18,822 nt of DNA, from positions 1-18,822 of the forward strand of contig CAZEFW010000178.1 in the NCBI GenBank assembly GCA_964511535.1. Reading direction: 5' to 3'. Shown piece after piece: positions 6,474-15,000 of this stretch. Position 1 is the first letter of the stretch. Each line of letters starts with the position of its first letter. Made by a program: the position numbers and the translations under genes. The notes below the pieces were generated by a model. That model had not been told where the DNA came from and made no database searches. It worked only from the letters and a program-made list of their open reading frames with translations. Origin of the DNA: CAZCFB01 sp964511535 (lineage in GTDB: Bacteria; Myxococcota_A; Polyangia; GCA-2747355; CAZCFB01).

Positions 6474-8088
6474 GCTCCTCGTCTTCTTCTTCCTTCAGGG
6501 CGTGGGCGGCGTCGTGGGCCTCGTCGAGCAGGTGCAGGTCTTCGTCGAGCTCGCCCACAAGCGAGCGCATGACGCGTTCGTCGATGGCGCCGTCCACGGA
6601 CGCCTGGCGCAGGGACTCCTTGCGCACCAGGAGCAGCTTGCGGCGCAGGGCCATCACCTCTTCCTCCCGCACCGCGACGGCCATCTCTCGCGCCTCGGCG
6701 CGTTCGGCCTCCAGCCTCTCCCTCTCCCGCTCCAGCTCCTCGTGCAGCGCCTCGTAGACCGGCGTGGTGATCACCCCCAGCTCGTGCTGGCGATCCAGGA
6801 AACCCGCCGCAGCCTGCTGCGAGCGCAGCCGCCCACGGAGCCGCTCCACCAGCTCGAACGCCTTGCGGTCAGGGACCAGCCCCATCTTCTTGAGCAGCAG
6901 CCCGATGGTCGTCGACTGCACCAGGATGGTCAGCAGCGAGGCCCCGAAGATGCAGTTGACCGCCAGCTGCCGACCCTCGAGGGTGCGCGGGATCGACAGC
7001 GCCAGCACCATGGCGATGCTGCCGCGGATGCCACCCCAGAAAATCACCGCCCGGAAGCCCCCGGGCAATCCCCCTTCGAGCCGCGCTATCTGGGGCAACA
7101 CGCCGCCCACGAACAGCCCGCGCGACACCAGCATGGCGAGCCAGGTGATCAATATCGCCGGCCAGTCCCGCAGCAGCTGGACCGGGTCCACGTCAAGACC
7201 GATGAGCAGGAACACGATGCTGTTGCAGACGAAGGCGATGTACTCCCAGAAAGAGACCACCGCCACCCGGGTCGACGCGCTCATGCCGTACTTGGCGCCG
7301 AAGTTGCCGCCGAGCATGCCCGCCACGAGGCAAGCGATAACGCCCGAGGCATGGACCCGGCTCGCGATGAGGAACGAGCCGAACGCCGCGATGGTGCTCA
7401 GGGTGATCTCGATCAGGTGTTCGTCCACCTTGGACGTCAGCCAGCCGGTGAACAGCCCCACCGCGCCGCCGAGCATCACCGCGCCGAGGATCTCCCAGCT
7501 CATGAACTTCAACAGCCACGCCCCCGTCACCTGCGGAGTCTCCGGCACCTGCCCCAGCACCACCAGCACCACGGTGAAGGCGACAACGGCCACCCCGTCG
7601 TTGAGCAGGCTCTCGCCCTCCATCAACACCGCCAGCCGCCGCGGCGCCCCGGTGGCGCGCAGCACCGCGATGACCCCCACCGGATCGGTGGCCGCCGCGA
7701 TGGTCCCGATGAGCACCGCCACGCCGAAGCTGATGGAGGTGGGGGTGAGCTTCAGCCCGAAATAGATCAGCCCGCTGACCATGAACAGCCCCACCACGAG
7801 GCCGGGCACCGCCAGGGTGATGATCGACTTCCAGTTGTTCAGAAACTCCCGCAGCTCCAGGTGGAACGCCGCCTCGTAGATCAACACCGGCAGCAGCACC
7901 ACGAAGAGCAGCTCCTTGGTCAGGTGGATGCCGATGTCCACGTCGGGGTAGAAGCTGGTGCGGACCACCGAGAGGATCAGCCCGGTCACCACCAGGGCGA
8001 CTGTGTAGGGGAGACGGTACTTGTGCGCCACCATGGCCACGGAGCTGGCCACGAGCAGCATCAGGATGATCACGATGGGCAGGGTCAT
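6463..8088 (-). CDS. CPA1-type Na+/H+ antiporter (NhaP-like)
   Basis: 541 residues: about twelve membrane segments, then a soluble tail. It exchanges monovalent cations for protons across the inner membrane. Hallmarks are AAATDPVGV (TDP at 134-136), EGESLLNDGVAVV with the ion-binding pair Asn163-Asp164, and GGIRGSIAMVLALS with the conserved Arg. The C-terminal ~120 residues are a highly charged, probably coiled-coil region (EALHEELERERERLEAERAEAREM) ending in an acidic stretch EEEDEEP, presumably cytoplasmic and regulatory. ATG 8088 is chosen because it starts the first membrane helix (LPIVIILMLLVASS). Longer in-frame starts would run through the divergent gene's start. No Shine-Dalgarno is visible, and a possible -10 lies only ten bases upstream, so translation may be leaderless or nearly so. 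Confidence 0.93.
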   Translation of the reverse strand: MTLPIVIILMLLVASSVAMVAHKYRLPYTVALVVTGLILSVVRTSFYPDVDIGIHLTKELLFVVLLPVLIYEAAFHLELREFLNNWKSIITLAVPGLVVGLFMVSGLIYFGLKLTPTSISFGVAVLIGTIAAATDPVGVIAVLRATGAPRRLAVLMEGESLLNDGVAVVAFTVVLVVLGQVPETPQVTGAWLLKFMSWEILGAVMLGGAVGLFTGWLTSKVDEHLIEITLSTIAAFGSFLIASRVHASGVIACLVAGMLGGNFGAKYGMSASTRVAVVSFWEYIAFVCNSIVFLLIGLDVDPVQLLRDWPAILITWLAMLVSRGLFVGGVLPQIARLEGGLPGGFRAVIFWGGIRGSIAMVLALSIPRTLEGRQLAVNCIFGASLLTILVQSTTIGLLLKKMGLVPDRKAFELVERLRGRLRSQQAAAGFLDRQHELGVITTPVYEALHEELERERERLEAERAEAREMAVAVREEEVMALRRKLLLVRKESLRQASVDGAIDERVMRSLVGELDEDLHLLDEAHDAAHALKEEEDEEPTA

Positions 8089-8098
8089 GGGTGGCAAA

Positions 8099-8127
8099 AA
8101 TATAGCAAAGGCCCTGCGCCTTGACAC
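8099..8127 (-). promoter_or_regulatory. Possible antiporter promoter, GTGTCA-17-TATATT
   Basis: On the minus strand, GTGTCA (8122-8127) and TATATT (8099-8104) are separated by 17 bases. TATATT is a good -10, GTGTCA a moderate -35. Initiation about seven bases further on would leave a leader of roughly four bases before ATG 8088. The region 8089-8155 is the whole divergent promoter space shared with the reductase gene. Confidence 0.35.
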
Positions 8128-8155
8128 CGGCTCCTTGTAATGACAAACAGCGGCC

Positions 8156-8833
8156 ATGAGCGACGCGGTCAAGAAAGACGACATTCTGGACAAGGGCGCC
8201 ATCGTGCAGCGGGATCGGCAGACCTACGCCGTGACCCCGCGTATCCCGTGCGGCCTGATCACTGACTTCGACATCTTGCGCAAGATCGCCGACGCCGCCG
8301 AGAAGTACGGCGCCAAGGCGATCAAGGTCACCTCCGCCCAGCGTATCGCCATCATCGGCATCCAGGAGGAGGACATCGACCGGGTGTGGGCCGACCTCGG
8401 CATGGAGCCGGGCATGGCCTCCGGGCTGTGCGTGCGCGGCGTCAAGGCCTGCCCTGGCACCACCTACTGCGTGCTGGGTCAGCAAGACTCCCTCGGCCTC
8501 GGGCTGCGGCTCGAGGAGCGCTTCGCCCACACGCCCCTGCCGAACAAGATGAAGATCGCGGTCTCCGGCTGTCCCCTCGACTGCGCCGAGAGCCACGTGC
8601 GCGACATCGGCCTGGTGGCCACCAAGAAGGGCTGGACCCTGGAGCTGGGTGGCTCGGCCGGGGCCTCGCCACGCATCGCAGACAAGGTGGCCGACGGCCT
8701 GACCACCGAGGAAGTGGAGGCCGCCGTGGAGCGCGTCATCGAGGCCTACCGCGGCCTCGGCAAGAAGCAGCGCCTCGGCGCGGCCATCAAAAAGGTGGGC
8801 CTGGACGAATTCCGCGCCCTGGCCGGCCTCTAG
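8156..8833 (+). CDS. Small siroheme/4Fe-4S nitrite or sulfite reductase-like protein
   Basis: 225 residues. The N-terminal half is a ferredoxin-like reductase half-domain (residues ~15-85, TPRIPCGLITDFDILRKIADAAEKYG). The second half carries the complete siroheme-[4Fe-4S] ligand set: Cys99 and Cys105 in CPGTTYC (C-x5-C), and Cys139 and Cys143 in CPLDC (C-x3-C). Only one reductase repeat is present, rather than the two of NirA/CysI, matching in size the small monomeric low-spin 'assimilatory-type' sulfite reductases described from Desulfovibrio. Likely reaction: six-electron reduction of sulfite or nitrite in the cytoplasm; the substrate cannot be decided from sequence. There is no neighbouring electron-transfer or siroheme gene. 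No clear Shine-Dalgarno precedes ATG 8156; TGTAAT at 8136-8141 could be a -10. The stop codon's last base starts a palindromic element. Confidence 0.86.
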   Translation: MSDAVKKDDILDKGAIVQRDRQTYAVTPRIPCGLITDFDILRKIADAAEKYGAKAIKVTSAQRIAIIGIQEEDIDRVWADLGMEPGMASGLCVRGVKACPGTTYCVLGQQDSLGLGLRLEERFAHTPLPNKMKIAVSGCPLDCAESHVRDIGLVATKKGWTLELGGSAGASPRIADKVADGLTTEEVEAAVERVIEAYRGLGKKQRLGAAIKKVGLDEFRALAGL

Positions 8834-9008
8834 AGCAGCGAACGGTTTGAAAACCTACTGCAAACGCCTATTTCGGGCACCTCGCGGCTTGCGTCCTCGC
8901 CGCCATCCTCGACGTACCTCGGGTACGCCTCCGGTGGCGGCTCCGGGCGCGCTCGCGATCTGCCTCGAACCAGGCGTTTTCGCTACGGTCCCAAACCGAT
9001 CGCTGCTC
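8833..9008. repeat. 176-bp nested palindromic element (MITE/REP-like)
   Basis: The outer arms are 8833-8849 and 8992-9008, complementary in 16 of 17 positions (GAGCAGCGAACGGTTTG against GAGCAGCGATCGGTTTG). Inside lie further perfect pairs: AAACGCCT (8862-8869) with AGGCGTTT (8972-8979), GCCGCCA (8899-8905) with TGGCGGC (8935-8941), and CGTACC (8913-8918) with GGTACG (8922-8927) closing on a TCG loop. All pairs are centred on 8920 to within one base, so the whole segment can fold as one long interrupted hairpin. It fills most of the gap between the reductase and the GT-C-like gene and encodes no evident protein. The order resembles non-autonomous palindromic repeats dispersed in genomes. Confidence 0.88.
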
Positions 9009-9028
9009 GAGGCCTGAGGCCCCGGAGC

Positions 9029-10522
9029 TTGCGGTCCCCGGCGCCCTGGTTGCTGACCCTGGGCGCCATCCTGGCGCTCTGCGCCCCCTGCCTGGTCTTC
9101 GGCTACCTCCCCTGCACTGACCTGCCGCAGCACCTCTCCGTGGCCAGCATCCTGCAGAACCACGGCGATCCCGCCTACGACTTCGCGCGCCACTACGACA
9201 TCGACCTCGGGCGCACCATGTACCTGCTGCCCTACGGCCTGACCTTGCTGCTCGGGCTCGCGCTGCCGCTGCCCCTGGCCCTGGCGTGCGTCGTGTTCCT
9301 GTCGGTGGTGGGCTACCCCCTGGCGCTGATGCGGCTGCTGCGCGCCCTGGGCAAGCCCCGGGCGCTGTGCCTCATCGGCGCGCCCCTGGTGTACAACAGC
9401 GCCTTTTACTGGGGCTTCATCAACTTCAACCTCGGCATGGCGCTGAGCATCTGGGGCATGGCCCTGCTGTTGGAGCCGCGGCGAGGCTGGCGCGGCGATG
9501 TGGCCCTGGCGGTGCTGGGGGGGCTCATCGTCTTTACCCACCTGTACGGGTTGGCGCTGCTGCTGGGCTTCGGCGCGATCGTGCTCGTGCTGGGCCCTGG
9601 CGAGGACCGCTGGAGGAGGCTGCTTCCGCTGATCCCGGCGCTGGTGGGCGCGGTGATCTGGCCCCGGCCAGGCGCAGGGATCAACCCCGATCAGGTGGCC
9701 TCCTGGGTCGGCGCGGCGTACCGCCTGCCGGCCCTGCCGAGGCAGGTCTTCGGCGCCTACCAGGATCGCGCCGAGCTGCTGCTCATGGGCACCATGCTGG
9801 CGGTGTTCGCGCTGCTCTGGGCGCTCGGGCGAGCGCCGGGGCGCCCGTCGCTGCGGCGCATGCCCTGGGCGGAGCGCGCCCTCTGGCTCACCGTGGCGCT
9901 CAACCTGTGCTTGTACCAGCTGATGCCCCTGCACACCGCCACCGCCAAGTATGTCCACTTCCGCCACGCGCTCATCGCGGCCATGCTGCTGCCAGCCCTG
10001 GCGCCGTCCGGGGCCCTGCGGCAGGGCGGCCGCGCCGCGCGCCTGGCCCTCGCCGCCGCGGCGCTGCTGGCCATCGCGTCCGCCTGGTATCACCTGGGCC
10101 GGTTCGACCGCGAGACGCGCGACTTCCAGCAGGTGCTGGAGAAGATCCCGCCGCGGCCCAGGCTGCTGAGCATCCTGGGCGATGCCCGCGGTCAGGTGAT
10201 GGCGTCGAGCCCCTACCTGCACTTCGCGGCCCATGTGCAGGCGCGCCGGGGCGGCCTCATCGCCACCACCTTCGCCCGCTTCTGGAACATCCCCGTGCGT
10301 CGTCGCGCCGGCGGCAAGACGCCGGACACCCCGGAGAGCTTCGAGTGGCTGCCGCGGGCCTACGACTACCGGAAGTTCGGCTACCACTACCCCTGGGTGC
10401 TGGTGCGGGGCCCCCTGCCGAGGCTCGAGGAGTTCCCCTACCGCCTGGTGCACGGCGAGGGCGCCTGGCGGCTGTTCAAGAAGGACAAGTCGCTGATCAG
10501 GAGGCCGGCGAAGGCTCAGTAG
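9029..10522 (+). CDS. Polytopic membrane protein, GT-C glycosyltransferase-like
   Basis: 497 residues from a TTG at 9029. The start is uncertain: the frame is open further upstream into the palindromic element, and no proper ribosome site is seen. About ten hydrophobic segments fill residues 5-360. The first extracytoplasmic loop has TDLPQHLSVASIL with an Asp and His, reminiscent of the acidic loop-1 motif of GT-C enzymes that use polyprenyl-linked sugar donors. A soluble C-terminal part (PESFEWLPRAYDYRKFGYHYPWVLVRG) follows. Aromatic loop residues (YNSAFYWGFINFNLGMALSIWGMAL) are typical of this class of uncharacterised proteins. A role in cell-envelope glycan assembly is inference. The gene overlaps the end of the convergent gene by seven bases. 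Confidence 0.75.
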   Translation: MRSPAPWLLTLGAILALCAPCLVFGYLPCTDLPQHLSVASILQNHGDPAYDFARHYDIDLGRTMYLLPYGLTLLLGLALPLPLALACVVFLSVVGYPLALMRLLRALGKPRALCLIGAPLVYNSAFYWGFINFNLGMALSIWGMALLLEPRRGWRGDVALAVLGGLIVFTHLYGLALLLGFGAIVLVLGPGEDRWRRLLPLIPALVGAVIWPRPGAGINPDQVASWVGAAYRLPALPRQVFGAYQDRAELLLMGTMLAVFALLWALGRAPGRPSLRRMPWAERALWLTVALNLCLYQLMPLHTATAKYVHFRHALIAAMLLPALAPSGALRQGGRAARLALAAAALLAIASAWYHLGRFDRETRDFQQVLEKIPPRPRLLSILGDARGQVMASSPYLHFAAHVQARRGGLIATTFARFWNIPVRRRAGGKTPDTPESFEWLPRAYDYRKFGYHYPWVLVRGPLPRLEEFPYRLVHGEGAWRLFKKDKSLIRRPAKAQ

Positions 10523-11427
10523 TGCCGCGCCAGCTCCGACGCGTAGCGGCGGCCAAGGGTGCGGCCGTTGTCCTCGAGCCAGCGCGAAAAACGGAGCTCC
10601 CCCGTGGCCGGCGCGTCAGAGCGGAGCAGCCCCGCCATCAATCCCTGGATCTCGTCGGCGGTGATGAGCACGTCCTTCACCACGGGCCGCAGCAAGCGCG
10701 CGGCGAGCAGCACCAGCCAGGGCGGCATACGCAGCACCGGCGCGCGGCTGCCCACGGCGGCGCGCACGGCCAGCACCAGGTCGCGGAAGGTGAAGACCTC
10801 GGGCCCCACGGCGTCGAGGACCTGGTCTTCGGTCTCCCGACCCGCCTGCACGGCGAGGCGGGCCAGGTCCTCCACGTGCACCGGCTGGATCGGGTAAGCG
10901 CCGTCGCTGGCGATGCCGAAGACCGGCACGCGCCGCAGCAGCCACGCGATGTTGTTGATCAGCACGTCCGGTCCGCCGAACAGCACCGTGGGACGCAAGA
11001 TGGCGTGGGACAGGCCGCTCCGGCGCAGGGACGCCTCGAGGCGAGCCTTGCCGCTGAAGTAGGGCAGGGGGGAGGCGGCGTCGGGGTTGGTTATGCTGAT
11101 GTGAACGAACCGCCCCACGCCGGCGGCGGCCGCGGCCTGAAACAGCGCCTCGCTGTTTTCCACCGCCCTGGCGTGGGTCCTGTCGCCGTGATCGAAGCGG
11201 ATCCAGTAGGTGTTGTATACGGCCGCGGCACCTCCCAGCGCTGCTCTCAGCTGGTCAGGCGCGTCGAAGCGCAGCGGCTGGACCTCTACTTTCCCCCATA
11301 GCGGGTGCGAGGGCCGAGGGTGGTTGGTGAGCGTGACCACCCGGTGACCCGCCTCGAGCAGGCGGCTGGCGATGGCCGCGCCGCTGTAGCCGAAGGCCCC
11401 GGTCACGACATGGTGTCCCTTGCACAT
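10516..11427 (-). CDS. NAD(P)-binding NmrA/epimerase-like oxidoreductase
   Basis: 303 residues, atypical short-chain dehydrogenase fold. The dinucleotide-binding motif is at the N-terminus, VVTGAFGYSGAAIASRLLEAGHRV (G-x-x-G-x-x-G). A YxxxK pair appears in PYFSGKARLEASLRRSGLSHAILRPTVLFGG, and QPVHVEDLARLAV is typical of NmrA/NDUFA9-like members. The substrate is unknown; such proteins range from real dehydrogenases to NAD(P)-sensing or membrane-associated subunits. A hydrophobic patch (PPWLVLLAARLL) lies in the C-terminal half. ATG 11427 is chosen over 11472 because AGGAGGT sits just upstream. A 22-bp motif shared with the regulator gene lies 22-43 bases before the start, so this gene is the probable target of that regulator, 64 bases upstream on the same strand. 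The 3' end overlaps the GT-C-like gene by seven bases. Confidence 0.85.
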   Translation of the reverse strand: MCKGHHVVTGAFGYSGAAIASRLLEAGHRVVTLTNHPRPSHPLWGKVEVQPLRFDAPDQLRAALGGAAAVYNTYWIRFDHGDRTHARAVENSEALFQAAAAAGVGRFVHISITNPDAASPLPYFSGKARLEASLRRSGLSHAILRPTVLFGGPDVLINNIAWLLRRVPVFGIASDGAYPIQPVHVEDLARLAVQAGRETEDQVLDAVGPEVFTFRDLVLAVRAAVGSRAPVLRMPPWLVLLAARLLRPVVKDVLITADEIQGLMAGLLRSDAPATGELRFSRWLEDNGRTLGRRYASELARHY

Positions 11428-11448
11428 GAAGCACCTCCTGTTGTTTTT

Positions 11449-11470
11449 TTCGTTCAGAAAATATTGAAAC
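11449..11470 (-). promoter_or_regulatory. Putative GbsR-family operator upstream of the oxidoreductase
   Basis: On the minus strand this site reads GTTTCAAT, a six-base spacer ATTTTC, then TGAACGAA. Both eight-base halves are identical to the site at 12014-12035, while the six spacer bases match at no position. The core TTCA-N8-TGAA is an inverted repeat, as expected for a dimeric winged-helix repressor. It lies between the regulator's stop codon and the Shine-Dalgarno of the oxidoreductase, and an AT-rich -10-like TATTTT lies inside it. Confidence 0.65.
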
Positions 11471-11491
11471 ATTCAGGCAAATTTTTTTAGG

Positions 11492-12022
11492 CTAGCCCTC
11501 CTTGCTCCCGAGGAACGTGCCGGTCAGGAAGCGCAGCGCGGTCTTGCTGGCCCCCTCGTCAGCCAGCAGGCGCCTGGCCAGCCGGTCCATGGTGCCGAGC
11601 AGGTCCTCCATCTGCTGGAGCCGTCGCTGCACCTTGCTCTGCTCGTCAGGCTCGGCGTCGGATACCGCCGCGCGCACGGCGGCCAGGGCTGGATCGAACT
11701 CGCGCCGCTTGCGCTCGCGCATGATGTTGAAGAACATCCGCCAAACGTCGGGGTCTGTCTCGTAATAGTCTCGCCGGTCCCCTGCCACGGAGACCCGCTT
11801 GACCACCCCCCAGGAGCGCAGCTCCTTGAGGCTCATGCTGGCGTTTCCCCGGCTGATCCCGAGCTGGTCACACACCGCGTCCAGGGTCATGGGCTCCTCG
11901 CTGGCGATGAGCGTCGCGTGAACCCGGGCGATGGACCGGTTGACGCCCCAGAGCACCCCCATGGAGCCCCACGACTCCACGAAGTCAGCGAGGGCGGATT
12001 TTCTTTTGCCCCGTTCGTTCAT
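11492..12022 (-). CDS. GbsR/MarR-type winged-helix transcriptional regulator
   Basis: 176 residues from ATG 12022. The N-terminal region FVESWGSMGVLWGVNRSIARVHATL and the winged helix LDAVCDQLGISRGNASMSLKELRSWGVVKRVSVAGDRRDYYETDPDVWRMF match the GbsR family (COG1510) closely, including the GDRRDYYET wing. A charged helix (MRERKRREFDPAL) and a helical tail (QRRLQQMEDLLGTMDRLARRLL) follow, probably for dimerisation. Family members repress osmoprotectant or other metabolic operons; the effector here is unknown. No Shine-Dalgarno precedes the ATG, and a promoter with a start point about five bases upstream suggests leaderless translation. A TTG at 12061, overlapping the kinase stop codon as TTGA, is an alternative start adding 13 residues. 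The proposed operator covers the start codon, suggesting autoregulation. Confidence 0.9.
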   Translation of the reverse strand: MNERGKRKSALADFVESWGSMGVLWGVNRSIARVHATLIASEEPMTLDAVCDQLGISRGNASMSLKELRSWGVVKRVSVAGDRRDYYETDPDVWRMFFNIMRERKRREFDPALAAVRAAVSDAEPDEQSKVQRRLQQMEDLLGTMDRLARRLLADEGASKTALRFLTGTFLGSKEG

Positions 12023-12035
12023 TTCTAATTGAAAC
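12014..12035 (-). promoter_or_regulatory. Putative autoregulatory operator over the regulator start codon
   Basis: On the minus strand: GTTTCAAT, spacer TAGAAA, TGAACGAA. It shares both halves with 11449-11470. It overlaps the -10 hexamer (12034-12039), the predicted start point and the ATG (12020-12022), so a bound repressor would block initiation. Because the right half also encodes the first codons (Met-Asn-Glu), part of the match could reflect coding constraint. Confidence 0.6.
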
Positions 12036-12061
12036 TTTAGCGACCAGGCCCGGGATGTCAA
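12034..12061 (-). promoter_or_regulatory. Promoter for the GbsR-type regulator, TTGACA-16-TAAAGT
   Basis: A perfect -35 TTGACA (12056-12061, minus strand) is followed after 16 bases by TAAAGT (12034-12039, four of six). The -35 overlaps the last codon and TGA stop of the kinase gene, so the regulator can be transcribed separately from the kinase. Confidence 0.5.
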
Positions 12062-15000
12062 CCCTCTGCAACGGGCAACCGTACGGTGAACGCCGCCCCC
12101 TGGCCAGGGGACGACTCGAGCAGCAGGTCGCCCTGATGCTTGCGTACGATGTTGTAACAGATGGCGAGCCCCAGCCCGGTGCCCACGCCGACCCCCTTTG
12201 TGGTGAACCCGGGATCGAAGACCCGCTCCTGAACGGCCTCCGGCACGCCCGAGCCGCTGTCAGCCACGCGCACGCAAGCCATGCCGTCCTGCATCCAGCT
12301 TCGCACGTGGATGCGCCGCTCCCCCTCGGGCTGCTCATCCACGGCGTCGATGGCGTTGGTCAGCAGGTTCATGAACACCTGGTTCAGCTGGTTCGGGTAG
12401 CACAGGATCGGCTCCAGCGGGCCGAGGTCGGTCTCGACGGTGATGCCATGCTTGGTGCGATGGCCCACGAGGGAGAGGGTGGAGGTGATCCCCTCGTTCA
12501 GGTCGGCGCGCTTGCGCTCCGCCTCGTCCAGCCGGGCGAAGTTGCGCAGCGAGAGCACGATCTCCACCACCCGATCGCTGGCCAGCCCCACCACCCGGTG
12601 GTTCTCCTCGAGCATCTCCACCAGGCGCCATACCTTGCGCTTGTCGCGGATCTCGGCGATGTCGGTGGCCGCCTCCAGCTTCTTGCGCAGCCGCTCCACC
12701 GCTCTGCGGCTGGTGTCCGTGGAGCTGGCGATGGCCCCCACCGGGGTGTTGATCTCGTGGGCCACCCCTGCCACCAGGTTGCCGAGGCTGGCCATCTTCT
12801 CCTGCATGATGAGCTGGTTCTGCATCTCCTGCTGGCGCTCGAGGCTCTCGCCCAGCTCCTCGTTCTTGTGCGCCAGGTCGCGGGTCCGCTCCTGCACCCG
12901 CCGCTCGAGCTGGCCGTACAGGTGCGCGTTCTGGATCGAGATGGCCGCCTGATCGCACAGCAGGTAGACCAGCTCCAGGCGCTCCTCGCCGAAGGCACCC
13001 CCGACCATGTTGTTCTCCAGGTAAGCCAGGCCCACCAGGGTGCCCTGGTTCATCAGCGGGATGCAGGCCATGGAGCGCGGCCGGGTCCGACTGACATACG
13101 GGTCGGCCCTGAAGCGGCCCTTCTGTGCCGCCTCTGCCAGCACTACCGCCTCGCCGGTGCGCGCCACGTACTGGGTGATCCCCACGGAGAGGGCATCGCA
13201 CTCATCGAGGCCGGCCCCGGCCGCTTCGGACAGGTCCTCATCGGCGCGGGTGGAGCGGGCCGCGCCGACGGTGAGCTCGCCATCCAGCGCCAGCACCAGG
13301 AACCCGCGCTCGGCGCTGCCGAGCTCCATGATGGAGGCCAGCAGCTGCTGCAGCAGCGCGTCGAGCTCGACCTCGCGCGAGATCTGCTGGGTCGCCTTGA
13401 GGATGGTCAGCAGGTCGAAGCGCTGGGCCGCGGTGGAGCCAGTGGAGCTGCTGGTGGTCTCCGACGCGATCTCTGTGGCCGAGGCGGCCACCGGGGCGGC
13501 GAGCTCGGGGAAGCACTCCTCGAGCGCCTGGACCTTGGCCGCGGCGCCCCACCGGTCATAGCAGTAGTGCGAATCGCGCAGGTAGGTCAGCGCCACCCGG
13601 TCCAGGCCGTGGCCGGTGTAGAACAGGCCCGCGCGCTCGGCCGCCAGCGCCTGCATGGGCAGGTAGCGCCCTTCGGCGGCGCTGGCGATGGCCGTGTCGT
13701 AGGCCTGGCCGGCCTCGAGGTAGCGGCCCTCGAGCCGGGCCAGCTCGGCCTCGACGAGCTGCCGCTGGTGCTCGAAGCGCGCCCCCGCGCCGCCCTCCAC
13801 CCAGCCGATGAGCAGTACCAGCTTCTCGCGGATCTGCTCCATCAGCTGCGCCCGCTCCCCGGCCTCGGCTGTGTCCGCAACCGCGGCCATGGCCAGGGCA
13901 TGGTGCACCACCAGCTCGTAGGCGGTGGTCTGGCTCACCCGCCGGTCGGCGATGTTCTCGGAGGCCTCCGCTTCGGACAGGGCCGCGGCCGCGTCGCCGA
14001 ACATCAGGCAGAGGCGGGAGCGCAGCAGGTGGGTCCACTGGACCCCCTCCAGGTTACGAACGCGCATCACCTCGAACGCCTGCTCAAGCTCCTGTTCGCT
14101 GTCGAACAGCAGGTCCTTCCAGCTGCGCAGCCCGAGCAGGGTCTCGGCGAAGCGGAGCGAGTAGTCCAGCTCCCGCGGGCCGATGATGGGCATCCTGCGG
14201 TCGATGGTCTCGCGGTTGATCCGCGCCTCATGCATCCACTCTTCCAGCGGCCGCCCGGCCAGCAGCTCGTGGAAGTGGCCTGACGACAGCGCGATGCCCT
14301 GCACGAACTCCACCCCGGTGCGGGCCGCCATCCGGTAGCAGTCGCTCCACCACTCGGCCATCTCCACGGAGTTGCGAAAGGCCCACTCCAGGGTCCCGAC
14401 GATGATGCGAGTCATGGCCTGGCGCGAGCCGAGGGCATCGCTGACGGTCATCCCGAGCTGGCAGAACCGCCGCCCCTCTCGCAGCTCGCCGCGGTCGCTG
14501 GCGAGCACCATGCCCCAGGTGGCGTAGGCCACGCCGCTCAGCGGGCCGTTGCCATGCTCCAGCGACAGGCGGATGCTCTGCAGCGCAGCCAGGGGCCCGA
14601 GGTCTCGACGGCGCATGTAGATCGGGAAGAAGAAGAGCGTCTCGAGCAGGTTGGTGGCCGCCTCGATCAGCGGGTCCTCTCCTCGAGGCAGGTGGGCCAG
14701 GTCCTCGATCTCCCGGCCCTTGAGGCGCTCGGTCAGCTCGGCGTGCCCGCGCTCGATGGCCGCCTCGACGTCGTCGGGCAGCAGCTCGATGCCAGCCTCG
14801 CGCAGCAGCGCCGCGCCGCGCTCCAGGCACAGCTCGGGCTGTCTCCCCCGGGAGGCGAGCTGGGGCACGTGGGGGATCATGGCGCGCATGCGCTGGGTCA
14901 GCCCCTCGGCGCGCTCCAGCAGAGCCTCGCCACGGGCCAGCACCACGTGGGGGTCCTCCTCGGTGAGCACCGAGCACTCGTAGTGGCCGAGGTGCAGCTC

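Noticed and set aside
8121..8126. TTGACA on the + strand as the -35 of the reductase gene
   Set aside because: No acceptable -10 lies 15-19 bases downstream; TGTAAT at 8136 is only nine bases away.
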